A stretch of DNA of 38,974 bases from Salinarimonas sp051117315 (GTDB taxonomy: Bacteria; Pseudomonadota; Alphaproteobacteria; Rhizobiales; Beijerinckiaceae), in assembly GCA_051117315.1 (NCBI GenBank), contig JBNPEA010000112.1, positions 1 through 38,974 of the forward strand. The letters run 5' to 3'. The notes under the pieces were generated by a model. That model did no database searches. It had not been told where the DNA came from and saw nothing but the letters and a program-made list of their open reading frames with translations. Position 1 is the stretch's first letter. Every line of letters starts with the position of its first letter. Shown one piece after another: positions 32,223-38,974 of the stretch. Made by a program: the position numbers and the translations under genes.

Positions 32223-32237
32223 GAATGTTGACAACAT
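32223..32237. promoter_or_regulatory. Candidate GntR operator in the divergent promoter
   Basis: ATGTTGACAACAT (32225-32237) is a perfect 13-base palindrome with 6-bp arms and a central A, located between the CoA-transferase start (32150) and the GntR start (32264). A further half-site CAACAT lies at 32193-32198. The word GAATGTTGACAA (32223-32234) is identical to one at 24787-24798 in the SDR/tctC spacer. A TTGACA -35-like box lies inside it. Palindromes of this size and form are usual for GntR/FCD dimers; autoregulation and control of both operons is inferred. Confidence 0.6.
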
Positions 32238-32263
32238 GGAGGGGGCGTAGCTCATATGTGCTC

Positions 32264-32974
32264 ATGGCGATGAATGTGAACACGATCGGCGCGCGACGCG
32301 CGACGTTGGCCGCGGAGGTGCGCGCCGAGCTCGAGCGCATGATCGTCGCGGGAGAGCTGGCTGCGGGAGAGAAGCTCAACGAGGCCGTGCTGGCGAACGC
32401 CATGGGCGTGAGCCGGGGCACCGTGCGTGAGGCGATCCGCTCGTTGGCGGATTCCGGGCTCATCGACCTGATCGCCAACCGCGGCGCCTTCGTCCACCAG
32501 ACCACGCTCGATGAGGTGCACAACCTCTATGAGCTGCGCGGCGCGATCTTCGCCATGGCCTGCGCCGCCGCGGCGCGGCGGGTCCACGAGGGCGACGAGC
32601 GGGAACTGGTCGAGCGGCTGCGCCATAACCTCGAGACGATGGAGGGCGTGCGCGACCGCGACGACCGCGAGGCCTACTACGCGCTGAACATCGCCTTCCA
32701 CGACATGCTGCTGCAGGCCGCGCGCAACCCCAAGGCCAAGACGATGTACGACAACCTCGTGCGGGAGATGCATCTCTTCCGTCGGCGCGGGCTGTCGATC
32801 GCGACGAACATCGAGCAATCGCTCGCCGAGCACGGCGCGATCTTCGCCGCCGTCGAGGCCGGGGACCCCGAGGGGGCGCAGAGGGCCGCGCAGGCGCACA
32901 TCGTGGCGGGGTTCGTCCGCTACACGGGCATGATCGAGGATCACAAGTCGGTCGAGCGGGCTGGGGGAACGTAG
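32264..32974 (+). CDS. GntR family transcriptional regulator (FCD subfamily)
   Basis: A 236-residue regulator with an N-terminal winged helix (about 8-75, including AGEKLNEAVLANAMGVSRGTVREAIRSLADSGLIDL) and a C-terminal helical FCD domain (NLYELRGAIFAMACAAAARRV, FHDMLLQAARNPK, AEHGAIFAAVEAGDPEGAQRA) that binds small organic acids, often through a metal and histidines. It is divergent from the CoA-transferase operon and precedes matB by 36 bases, so it likely regulates both. The start is uncertain: ATG 32264, ATG 32270, GTG 32258 or ATG 32225 are all in frame, and none has an ideal ribosome-binding site. Confidence 0.9.
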   Translation: MAMNVNTIGARRATLAAEVRAELERMIVAGELAAGEKLNEAVLANAMGVSRGTVREAIRSLADSGLIDLIANRGAFVHQTTLDEVHNLYELRGAIFAMACAAAARRVHEGDERELVERLRHNLETMEGVRDRDDREAYYALNIAFHDMLLQAARNPKAKTMYDNLVREMHLFRRRGLSIATNIEQSLAEHGAIFAAVEAGDPEGAQRAAQAHIVAGFVRYTGMIEDHKSVERAGGT

Positions 32975-33010
32975 GCGCTCCCTTGCGGCGAGCGCGAACC
33001 GAAAGGATCA

Positions 33011-34558
33011 ATGGGGATGGGGAATCCACTCTACGACGCTCTCTTCACCCATCACGTGGGTAGTGAAGCGATATTTCTGCACCTGCCGGACGCCTCCGTC
33101 CTGAGGTATGACGCCTTTCTGAAGAGAGCGGCGCGCATCGCCAACGCGCTCGCGGCACTCGGCGTGCGACCAGGCGACAGGGTCGCGGTCCACGTCCAGA
33201 AGTCCCCGGACGCGCTCGCGCTCTACGCGGCCTGCGTGCGTGCGGGCGTGGTCTTCCTGCCGCTCAACACCGCCTATACGCCCTCCGAGCTCGCCTACTT
33301 CGTCGCCGACAGCGAGGCGACGCTGCTCGTCTGCGACCCCGCGGAGGAAAAGGCGCTGCGGTCGATCGCGGCCGAGGCCGGCTGCGCCCTGCGCACCCTC
33401 GGCGTGGCGGGCGACGGCACGCTCGCCGACCTCGCGGCGGCGCAGGAGGCGCGCTTCGATACCGTCTCGCGCGCGGAGGACGATCTTGCCGCGCTCGTCT
33501 ACACCTCGGGCACGACGGGGCGGTCCAAGGGCGCGATGCTGACGCATCGCAACCTTCTCTCGAACGCCGAGATCCTGGTCGACACTTGGCGGTTCGGCGC
33601 CGACGACGTGCTGCTGCACGCGCTTCCGATCTTCCACAGCCACGGCTTGTTCGTCGCGACGAACGTGACGCTGCTCGCCGGCGGATCGATGATCTTCCTG
33701 CCCAAGTTCGAGATCGAGCCGGTCCTCGAGGGCCTGCCGCGGGCGACCGCCATGATGGGCGTGCCGACCTTCTATACGCGCCTGCTCGACGATCCCCGCT
33801 TCACGCGCGATCTCGTCGGCCACATGCGGCTGTTCATCTCGGGATCCGCGCCTCTTCTCGCCGAGACGCACGAGCAGTTCGCGGCGCGAACGGGGCATCG
33901 TATCCTCGAGCGCTACGGGATGACGGAAACCAGCATGAACACCTCGAACCCGTACGAGGGGGAGAGGCGCGCCGGAACCGTGGGCTTCCCCCTGCCCGGG
34001 ATCGAGATTCGCGTCCGTCACGCCGAGACCGGCGCGCTGCTGCCGGCCGGCGAGATCGGGGTCCTGGAGGTGCGCGGACCCAACGTGTTCAAGGGGTATT
34101 GGCGCATGCCGGACAAGACCAAGGAGGAGATGCGCGAAGACGGCTTCTTCGTCACCGGCGATCTCGGCATGATCGACGCACGCGGCTACGTACACATCGT
34201 CGGGCGTGGGAAGGACCTGATCATCTCCGGCGGCTACAACATCTATCCCAAGGAGATCGAGCTCTTCCTCGACGCGCAGCCGGGCGTCTGCGAGAGCGCC
34301 GTCATAGGCGCGCCGCATCCCGACTTCGGGGAGAGCGTCGTCGCCGTCCTGGTGCCTGAACCCGGCGAGGCGCTCGCGCTCCCGGCGATCGAAGCCGCGG
34401 CCAAGTGCCACCTCGCCGGCTTCAAGCGGCCACGGCACTACGTGCTGGTCGATGCGCTGCCGCGCAATACGATGGGTAAGGTGCAGAAGGCCGTCCTGCG
34501 CGAGCGGCACGCGGCCGTATTCCAAATGCACCCGCCCGGGTCGAGCGCGGCCTCATGA
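33011..34558 (+). CDS. matB: Malonyl-CoA synthetase-like AMP-dependent ligase (MatB)
   Basis: MatB activates malonate (and some methylmalonate analogues) with ATP and CoA. The 515-residue protein has the AMP-binding signature YTSGTTGRSKG (164-174), ERYGMTETSMNTSNPYEG (300-317), FVTGDLG (380-386), GRGKDLIISGGYNIYPKE (398-415), and the C-terminal lysine K490 in NTMGKVQK. The close similarity to rhizobial MatB around HALPIFHSHGLFVATNVTLLAGGSM and TSNPYEG makes malonate the best guess for its substrate. An AAGGA ribosome-binding site precedes ATG 33011. In the known rhizobial mat operon GntR-type MatR, decarboxylase MatA and carrier MatC accompany it; here a GntR gene precedes it, but no matA or matC is seen. 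Confidence 0.88.
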   Translation: MGMGNPLYDALFTHHVGSEAIFLHLPDASVLRYDAFLKRAARIANALAALGVRPGDRVAVHVQKSPDALALYAACVRAGVVFLPLNTAYTPSELAYFVADSEATLLVCDPAEEKALRSIAAEAGCALRTLGVAGDGTLADLAAAQEARFDTVSRAEDDLAALVYTSGTTGRSKGAMLTHRNLLSNAEILVDTWRFGADDVLLHALPIFHSHGLFVATNVTLLAGGSMIFLPKFEIEPVLEGLPRATAMMGVPTFYTRLLDDPRFTRDLVGHMRLFISGSAPLLAETHEQFAARTGHRILERYGMTETSMNTSNPYEGERRAGTVGFPLPGIEIRVRHAETGALLPAGEIGVLEVRGPNVFKGYWRMPDKTKEEMREDGFFVTGDLGMIDARGYVHIVGRGKDLIISGGYNIYPKEIELFLDAQPGVCESAVIGAPHPDFGESVVAVLVPEPGEALALPAIEAAAKCHLAGFKRPRHYVLVDALPRNTMGKVQKAVLRERHAAVFQMHPPGSSAAS

Positions 34559-34970
34559 GCCGGCATCGTCGGGCTCGACCGACTTGGTGCGCGACCGACG
34601 CTCGGCGAGACGCTTGCCCAGCACGAACAACGGCTCGCTCAGAAGCACGATGAGGACGATACGCACCACGTGAAAGGCCGTGACGAGCGGGACGTCGAGC
34701 GAAAGGACCTTCGCGGTGATGCTCATCTCGGCGACGCCGCCCGGCGCCGCGGCGAGGATCAGGCTCGGGACCGCGATCCCCGTCGCCGCCGCGATCAACC
34801 ATGCGAGCACGGCCGCGAAGGCGATGAGCGTCAGCGTGCCGAGCGTGGCGAAGAGCGCAAACGCGCGCAGGCGAACGACGACGCTGCGCGTGAAGCGGCT
34901 CCCGAGCGCGCAGCCGATCAGGACCTGAGCGAGGTTCACGATCCAGATCCGAGGCCGCCTGGAACACGCC
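34555..34970 (-). pseudogene. 3' fragment of an AbrB-family membrane protein gene
   Basis: The minus strand encodes the C-terminal third of an AbrB-family protein (PF05145; YP ammonia monooxygenase/AbrB membrane family, usually about 350 residues): WIVNLAQVLIGCALGSRF, TLIAFAAVLAWLIAAATGI and LILAAAPGGVAEMSITAKVL, then DVPLVTAFHVVRIVLIVLLSEP and a basic tail. The N-terminal two thirds are missing. Sequence upstream of about 34970 has no membrane character and no family similarity; the frame stays open to 35140 by chance. About 135 codons remain. It converges on matB. Perhaps once a transport component of this cluster, now replaced by tctCBA (inference). Confidence 0.72.
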
Positions 34971-35220
34971 TTGCGCTCCGCGTCGAGCAGCGACAAGCAT
35001 CGACCATACCCTCGTTCTGTCAACTTTCGGCAAACCTCGGGACGTGCGAACCGTGCTGAAAGCCCGTCCCTACACCTGCGGTCTGCCGCTTCGGAGGCGG
35101 ATCGACGGCGCTCCGCTTCTTGCTGGGCGCGTTTGCCCATTCTTGTGGGGATGATTATCGAACATGATCATGGCGGTCCGGCTGCCCGGCCAGATGCTCT
35201 GCGACGTGATGGAGGTTCCT
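34971..35220. other. Spacer upstream of the D-2-hydroxyacid dehydrogenase gene
   Basis: About 250 bases between the AbrB fragment and the dehydrogenase start. It contains a TCTGTCAACTTT stretch (35016-35027) that resembles a half-site of the GAATGTTGACAA operator, and an ATGATCAT palindrome near 35164. The dehydrogenase promoter should lie here; no firm -35/-10 pair was found. Confidence 0.4.
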
Positions 35221-36198
35221 ATGATGCTCGGCAGCCCGGCGAAGAAGTCCCCCGTCCGCACCCTCGTCTTCGCGCCTCTGATCGACGCGTCCTACAGCTT
35301 TCTGGCAGACGGGTGCGCGGCGATGGACATGCGCGACCGACTCGACGACTTCGACGCGGAGGTCATCCCGTTGGCCGAGCGCCGGGCGGTCGCAGCCGTG
35401 GTGACCAGCGGCATCCTCGGCTTCACGGCCGCGCAGATGGATCTCCTTCCGAATCTGAAGCTGATCGCCTGCTTCGGCGTCGGCTATGAAAACGTCGATC
35501 TGACCGCCGCCGCCGAGCGCGGTGTCGCCGTTACCAACGCCCCGTCGACGAATGGCGAAACCGTAGCCGACCATGCCATCATGCTCATGCTCGCGGCGGC
35601 CCGCGGGCTGCCGGAGGTGATGGGCGCAGCGCGAGAAGGACGCTGGAACGAGGCGCGCAGACGCTACCGTCCGACCCTCAATGGCGCTCGCGTGGGCATC
35701 CTAGGTCTCGGCGCGATTGGCCGGGCCATCGCGACGCGGGCCGCCGCCTTCAACGCTGCTGGTATCAACTACACCGCCCGCAGTGAGAAATCTGACGTTC
35801 CCTATCGCTATATCCCCGACGTTCTCACCCTCGCGCGAGAAAGCGAGTTCCTGGTCGTGGCGATCCCGGGCGGTCAGCACACCCGGCATCTTATCGGAAG
35901 TGAGGCGCTGGACGCGCTCGGGCCGAACGGAATTCTCGTCAACATAGGGCGCGGATCGGTGGTCGATTCCAAGGCACTGGCCGAGGCGCTGAAGGCGGGT
36001 CGCATCTATGCGGCCGGGGTCGACGTGCTCGAGGAGGAGCCGGACATGCCGGTGGCGCTTCTCGACGCCCCCAATCTCATCATCACGCCGCACATGGCCG
36101 GCCGTTCGCCCATCGGCCTCCGCCGCCAATGCGAGCGGGCTTTGGACAACGTGGACCGGCTGCTGCGCGGTGAAGACTTCGTCTGCCGCGTCGTCTGA
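35221..36198 (+). CDS. D-2-hydroxyacid dehydrogenase (NAD(P)-dependent)
   Basis: A 325-residue member of the D-isomer-specific 2-hydroxyacid dehydrogenase family, reducing 2-oxo acids such as glyoxylate, hydroxypyruvate or other 2-oxo acids to D-2-hydroxy acids or the reverse. The Rossmann motif is GILGLGAIG (159-167). Catalytic residues are R244 (NIGRGSVVD), E273 (VLEEEPD) and H291 (ITPHMAGRS). I chose the ATG at 35221, which has GGAGG five bases upstream; the in-frame extension from 35164 is less likely. It stands at the right end of the cluster, convergent with the antiporter genes. The cluster context suggests it handles a hydroxy-acid intermediate. Confidence 0.92.
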   Translation: MMLGSPAKKSPVRTLVFAPLIDASYSFLADGCAAMDMRDRLDDFDAEVIPLAERRAVAAVVTSGILGFTAAQMDLLPNLKLIACFGVGYENVDLTAAAERGVAVTNAPSTNGETVADHAIMLMLAAARGLPEVMGAAREGRWNEARRRYRPTLNGARVGILGLGAIGRAIATRAAAFNAAGINYTARSEKSDVPYRYIPDVLTLARESEFLVVAIPGGQHTRHLIGSEALDALGPNGILVNIGRGSVVDSKALAEALKAGRIYAAGVDVLEEEPDMPVALLDAPNLIITPHMAGRSPIGLRRQCERALDNVDRLLRGEDFVCRVV

Positions 36199-36315
36199 GG
36201 TCTTCCTCGGCTTCGAGCGAGACCCGTCGGACATGGCACGCCGCCGCCGATCCACCTTTTAGAATCCGCTTCGAGCGAATGCCGGAAAGTCTCGACCGCC
36301 GGCTGCGCTCCGGCG

Positions 36316-38025
36316 TCAGCCGCCCGTCCCGAGGAGGGCGAGCCCCGTGGCGAGAGCGAGGGCGGCCAGGACGATCCCGCTCGCGGACCACGCGACGAGC
36401 GGCCGTTCCAGCCCAGCGAGCCGCGCCTGCGCCCGGTCGAGGAGGCGCCGGCCTTCGCGGCGCAGGCCGTGGCTGCGCACCTGCGAGCGCTGGCGGACCT
36501 GCGCCACGATCGCGGCCGCCGCGCGCTCGAGCGGCTGCGCGAGGTCCCCCTCCGGGATCGTCGGGCCGCGCAGGCGGGCGCGCAGCCGCGGACGGATCGC
36601 CAGGAGCGCGATCGCGGCGGCGAGGAAGACGGGCCAGGCGCCGGCCCACAGGTTCTCGGGCTTCAAGGCGTAGCCGAGCGAGCGCCCGGCGAAGGGCGCG
36701 AAGCCGACCCAGGGCAAGGCGAGCGCGGCGAGCGCCAGCGCGGCGAAGGGGCAGAAGCGCAGGGTGCGCGCCGCCGGTCCCGCGGCCTCGTGCGGCGGCT
36801 GCGCCGCGAGGGTGCGCCAGGCGTGCAGCAGGAGGAGCGCCGTCGTGGTGGCCGAGACCGTGACGAGGAATGCGACCAGCCCCGACAGCGGCGCCTTGAG
36901 CGCGATCTTGGCGAGCGCGCCGCCGAGCGCCGGCAGGCCCGCGACCGAGAGCGCGACGAGCGCCACGAGCCCGAGCGTCGCGCGCCGGAGCGCGCCGGTG
37001 GTCGCGGCGACCACGCCGACCGAGAGGAACAGCGCGCCCTTGGCGAGCCCGTGATGCGCCGCATAGAGCGCCGCGTTCCCCAAGGCCGGCGCGCCGGCGG
37101 CCGCCGAGGCGGCGAGGGCGCCCAGCAGCAGGCTCATCTGGCTCACGGTCGAGTAGGCGAGGATCGCCTTGGGGTTCGTCTGCGCGAGCCCGGCGACGAC
37201 GGCGAGGAAGGCGCCCGCGAACCCCAGCGCGACGAGGAGGCCCCAGAGCGCGGGCGCGAGCGCCTCGAGCGGGACGAGCAGCATCACGCCGAAGACGCCC
37301 GCCTTGACGATGGCGCCCGAGAGCACGGCGGAGGCTGGCGTCGGCGCGGCCGGGTGCGCCAGCGGGAGCCAGACGTGGAGCGGCACGAGGCCGGCCTTGA
37401 TCCCGAAGCCGACGAGGAGGCCCGCGCTCGCGACATCGCCGTATGGCATGGTCGCGAGAGCCGCGCGCACCGCGGCGACGTCGAGGCTGCCCGCGCCGGC
37501 GGCACCGATGGTCAGGCCGGCGAGGATCGCCGCCTCGCCGAGCACCGCGAGTGCCAGGTAGAGACGCCCCGCGCGCAGCGCCCGCGCGTCGCCTTCGTGC
37601 ACGACGAGGATGTAGGCCGCGAGCGAGACCGCGGCGAAGCAGACATAGAAGGTGGCGACGTCGCGGGCGAGGAAGACGCCGAGATTGCCGGCGAGCGTCA
37701 GGCACCAGAAGCCGGTGAAGGTCGCGGCCTTGTGCGTGCCGCGCATGTAGCCCAGCGCGAAGACGCCCGCGAGCGTCCAGAGCGCCGCGACGACGCCGAG
37801 CAGCAGCGCCGAGGACGGGTCGAGCCCGAGGACGACGCCCAGCAGGAGATCGGGCACGCGGGTCTCGATCCCGTGCGGGGCGAGGAACGCCGCGAGGAGT
37901 GCGGGCAGCGGCGCCAGCGGCAGGAGGACGAGCGCGCGCGGGCGCATCGCCGGCAGGGACGCGAGCGCGCCGAGCAGGAGCGGCCAGGCGACCGCGACGA
38001 AGGGGAGGAGCGGGCCTTCGATCAT
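36316..38025 (-). CDS. Complex I/Mrp-type proton-conducting membrane subunit
   Basis: A 569-residue membrane protein with about 14 hydrophobic segments and the core proton-antiporter domain (PF00361 type). The domain includes GFGIKAGLVPLHVWLPLAHPAAPTPASAVLSGAIVKAGVFG, with the conserved lysines of the transmembrane proton path, and the AYSTVSQMSLLLGAL and AALYAAHHGLAKGALFLSVG segments. Such proteins are NuoL/M/N or Mrp A/D-like subunits. The C-terminal 80 residues are Arg-rich, cytoplasmic, then one last hydrophobic helix. The start at 38025 overlaps the upstream stop as ATGA. The partner complex is not visible, so I do not assign a Nuo or Mnh name. Confidence 0.85.
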   Translation of the reverse strand: MIEGPLLPFVAVAWPLLLGALASLPAMRPRALVLLPLAPLPALLAAFLAPHGIETRVPDLLLGVVLGLDPSSALLLGVVAALWTLAGVFALGYMRGTHKAATFTGFWCLTLAGNLGVFLARDVATFYVCFAAVSLAAYILVVHEGDARALRAGRLYLALAVLGEAAILAGLTIGAAGAGSLDVAAVRAALATMPYGDVASAGLLVGFGIKAGLVPLHVWLPLAHPAAPTPASAVLSGAIVKAGVFGVMLLVPLEALAPALWGLLVALGFAGAFLAVVAGLAQTNPKAILAYSTVSQMSLLLGALAASAAAGAPALGNAALYAAHHGLAKGALFLSVGVVAATTGALRRATLGLVALVALSVAGLPALGGALAKIALKAPLSGLVAFLVTVSATTTALLLLHAWRTLAAQPPHEAAGPAARTLRFCPFAALALAALALPWVGFAPFAGRSLGYALKPENLWAGAWPVFLAAAIALLAIRPRLRARLRGPTIPEGDLAQPLERAAAAIVAQVRQRSQVRSHGLRREGRRLLDRAQARLAGLERPLVAWSASGIVLAALALATGLALLGTGG

Positions 38026-38974
38026 GGCGTGTAGGCCCTCTCGACGATGAGCGTCGTCCAGGCGAGCGGCGAGATCGGCGAGGCGGCCAGGAAGCCGACC
38101 GCGAGCGCGGCGAGCGCCGTGGCGACCGGGGGCGCGATCAGGCCGAGCGGGCGCTCCAGCGGCCGGGCGTCCGGCCCCCGTGCCGGCAGCGTCTCCGGCG
38201 CGGGCAGGAACCACATGCGGTAGAGGAGCGGCAGGAAGTAGGAGGCGTTGAGCAGCGAGGAGGCGACGAGCACGCCGATCACCCAGGGCTGCCCCGCCTG
38301 CAGCCCGCCGATGCCGAGGTACCATTTGGAGACGAAGCCCGCGATCGGCGGCACGCCGATCATGCCGAGCGCACCGATGGAGAAGGCGCTCGCCGTCCAG
38401 GGCATCCGCGGGCCGATGCCGGCGAGCTCGTCGATCCTGTGGGCATGCGCTCGCTCGGCGAAGGCACCGGCGCAGAAGAACAGGGTGATCTTCATCAGCC
38501 CCTGGTGGACGAGGTGGACGAGCCCGCCGATCGTGGCGAGAGGCCCGGCCAGCGCCACGCCGAGGATGATGTAGGAGACCTGGCTCACCGTCGAGAAGGC
38601 GAGGCGGCGCTTGATGTCGACCTGCTGCAGCGCCCGGGCCGAGCCGTAGACGATGGTGAAGGCGGCGATGAGCGCGAGCGGCGTGCCGAGCCCCAGCGCC
38701 TCCACCCGCGCGATGCCGTAGACGTCGTGGACGACGCGCACGATCCCGAAGGCGCCCGCCTTCACCACGGCGACGGCGTGGAGGAGCGCCGAGACGGGCG
38801 CCGGCGCGGCCATCGCCGCCGGCAGCCAGCCGTGCAGCGGCACGAGAGCCGCCTTCACGCCGATGCCGAAGACGAAGCGGGCGAAGACGAGGCGCAGCGT
38901 CGTCTCGTCCACGGCGTCGAGGCCCGCCGGCTCGGCGAAGGCGACCGGGCCGACCGCGCCCCCCAGCCGGACGA
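38022..38974 (-). CDS. Complex I/Mrp-type membrane subunit (5' end outside window)
   Basis: The frame is open to the right edge and lacks its start here. The visible 317 residues hold the same antiporter core: FARFVFGIGVKAALVPLHGWLPAAMAAPAPVSALLHAVAVVKAGAFG with key Lys residues, then IKRRLAFSTVSQVSYIILGVAL and LVHLVHQGLMKITLFFCAGA. It ends SPLAWTTLIVERAYTP and overlaps the next gene as ATGA, so both subunits are coupled and probably form one complex. The pattern fits the NuoL/MrpD class. The internal GTG at 38912 should not be taken as the start; upstream codons (GAVGPVAFAEPAGLDAVDE) continue without a stop. Confidence 0.85.
   Translation of the reverse strand, partial: VRLGGAVGPVAFAEPAGLDAVDETTLRLVFARFVFGIGVKAALVPLHGWLPAAMAAPAPVSALLHAVAVVKAGAFGIVRVVHDVYGIARVEALGLGTPLALIAAFTIVYGSARALQQVDIKRRLAFSTVSQVSYIILGVALAGPLATIGGLVHLVHQGLMKITLFFCAGAFAERAHAHRIDELAGIGPRMPWTASAFSIGALGMIGVPPIAGFVSKWYLGIGGLQAGQPWVIGVLVASSLLNASYFLPLLYRMWFLPAPETLPARGPDARPLERPLGLIAPPVATALAALAVGFLAASPISPLAWTTLIVERAYTP

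Noticed and set aside
36469..38034. 521-codon plus-strand frame rich in Arg, Glu and Gly
   Set aside because: It is antisense to the membrane antiporter subunit; the composition is typical of a GC-rich shadow frame.
1..38974. CRISPR array or complete insertion sequence
   Set aside because: No regularly spaced direct repeats and no transposase with terminal inverted repeats were found. The tandem repeats present are short and intergenic.

Overview
The window reads as high-GC chromosomal DNA of an alphaproteobacterium in the order Hyphomicrobiales (Rhizobiales). The support is an Omp2b-type porin, a MucR/Ros regulator, the F1Fo-ATPase zeta inhibitor (DUF1476) beside purC, the neighbouring bolA, J-domain, cobS and cobT genes, and the ruvB, ybgC, tolQRAB order. 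I would not name a genus from sequence alone.

Region 1 (1-17.4 kb) is mostly conserved housekeeping DNA. From the left it holds the end-truncated gene of a Tat-exported phytase-like esterase, then cobT and cobS (cobaltochelatase of the aerobic cobalamin pathway), a J-domain protein, bolA, purC, the zeta subunit gene, a DUF6455 gene, a repeat-rich spacer, tolB-tolA-tolR-tolQ (transcribed leftward as QRAB), ybgC and ruvB. Two usual neighbours are missing: pal after tolB, and ruvCA before ruvB. Next come a small exported protein with a duplicated half, an Omp2b-type porin, a long non-coding stretch, mucR and folD.

Region 2 (17.4-22.8 kb) is a scarred, recombining zone. It has a second porin copy in inverted orientation that starts exactly at the mature N-terminus and so lacks a start codon and signal peptide, a small lipoprotein, an intact tyrosine recombinase, a 3' fragment of yggT, and two overlapping unrecognised genes. 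It looks like an insertion that broke the folD-yggT neighbourhood and left a silent porin copy.

Region 3 (22.8-36.2 kb) is an accessory catabolic cluster for a small carboxylate, probably a dicarboxylate or hydroxy-acid. A tripartite tricarboxylate transporter (TctC-TctB-TctA) brings the acid in. A class III CoA-transferase and a MatB-type malonyl-CoA ligase make CoA thioesters. An enoyl-CoA hydratase-like protein, a PaaI-type thioesterase, a class V PLP enzyme, a mandelate racemase/muconate lactonizing-type enzyme, an SDR and a D-2-hydroxyacid dehydrogenase could process the carbon skeleton. A GntR/FCD regulator sits divergently from the CoA-transferase operon. The same 12-base word, GAATGTTGACAA, lies in both divergent promoter regions (SDR/tctC and CoA-transferase/gntR), which suggests one regulon. 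Three of the enzymes (MR/MLE, SDR and ECH types) lack the residues that normally define catalysis in their superfamilies, so the pathway may not follow the textbook chemistry. An AbrB-family transporter gene survives only as a 3' fragment.

Region 4 (36.3-38.97 kb) returns to probable core DNA: two overlapping genes for membrane subunits of the complex I/Mrp antiporter family, the second running off the window. I found no rRNA, tRNA, CRISPR array, recognisable riboswitch or complete insertion sequence.
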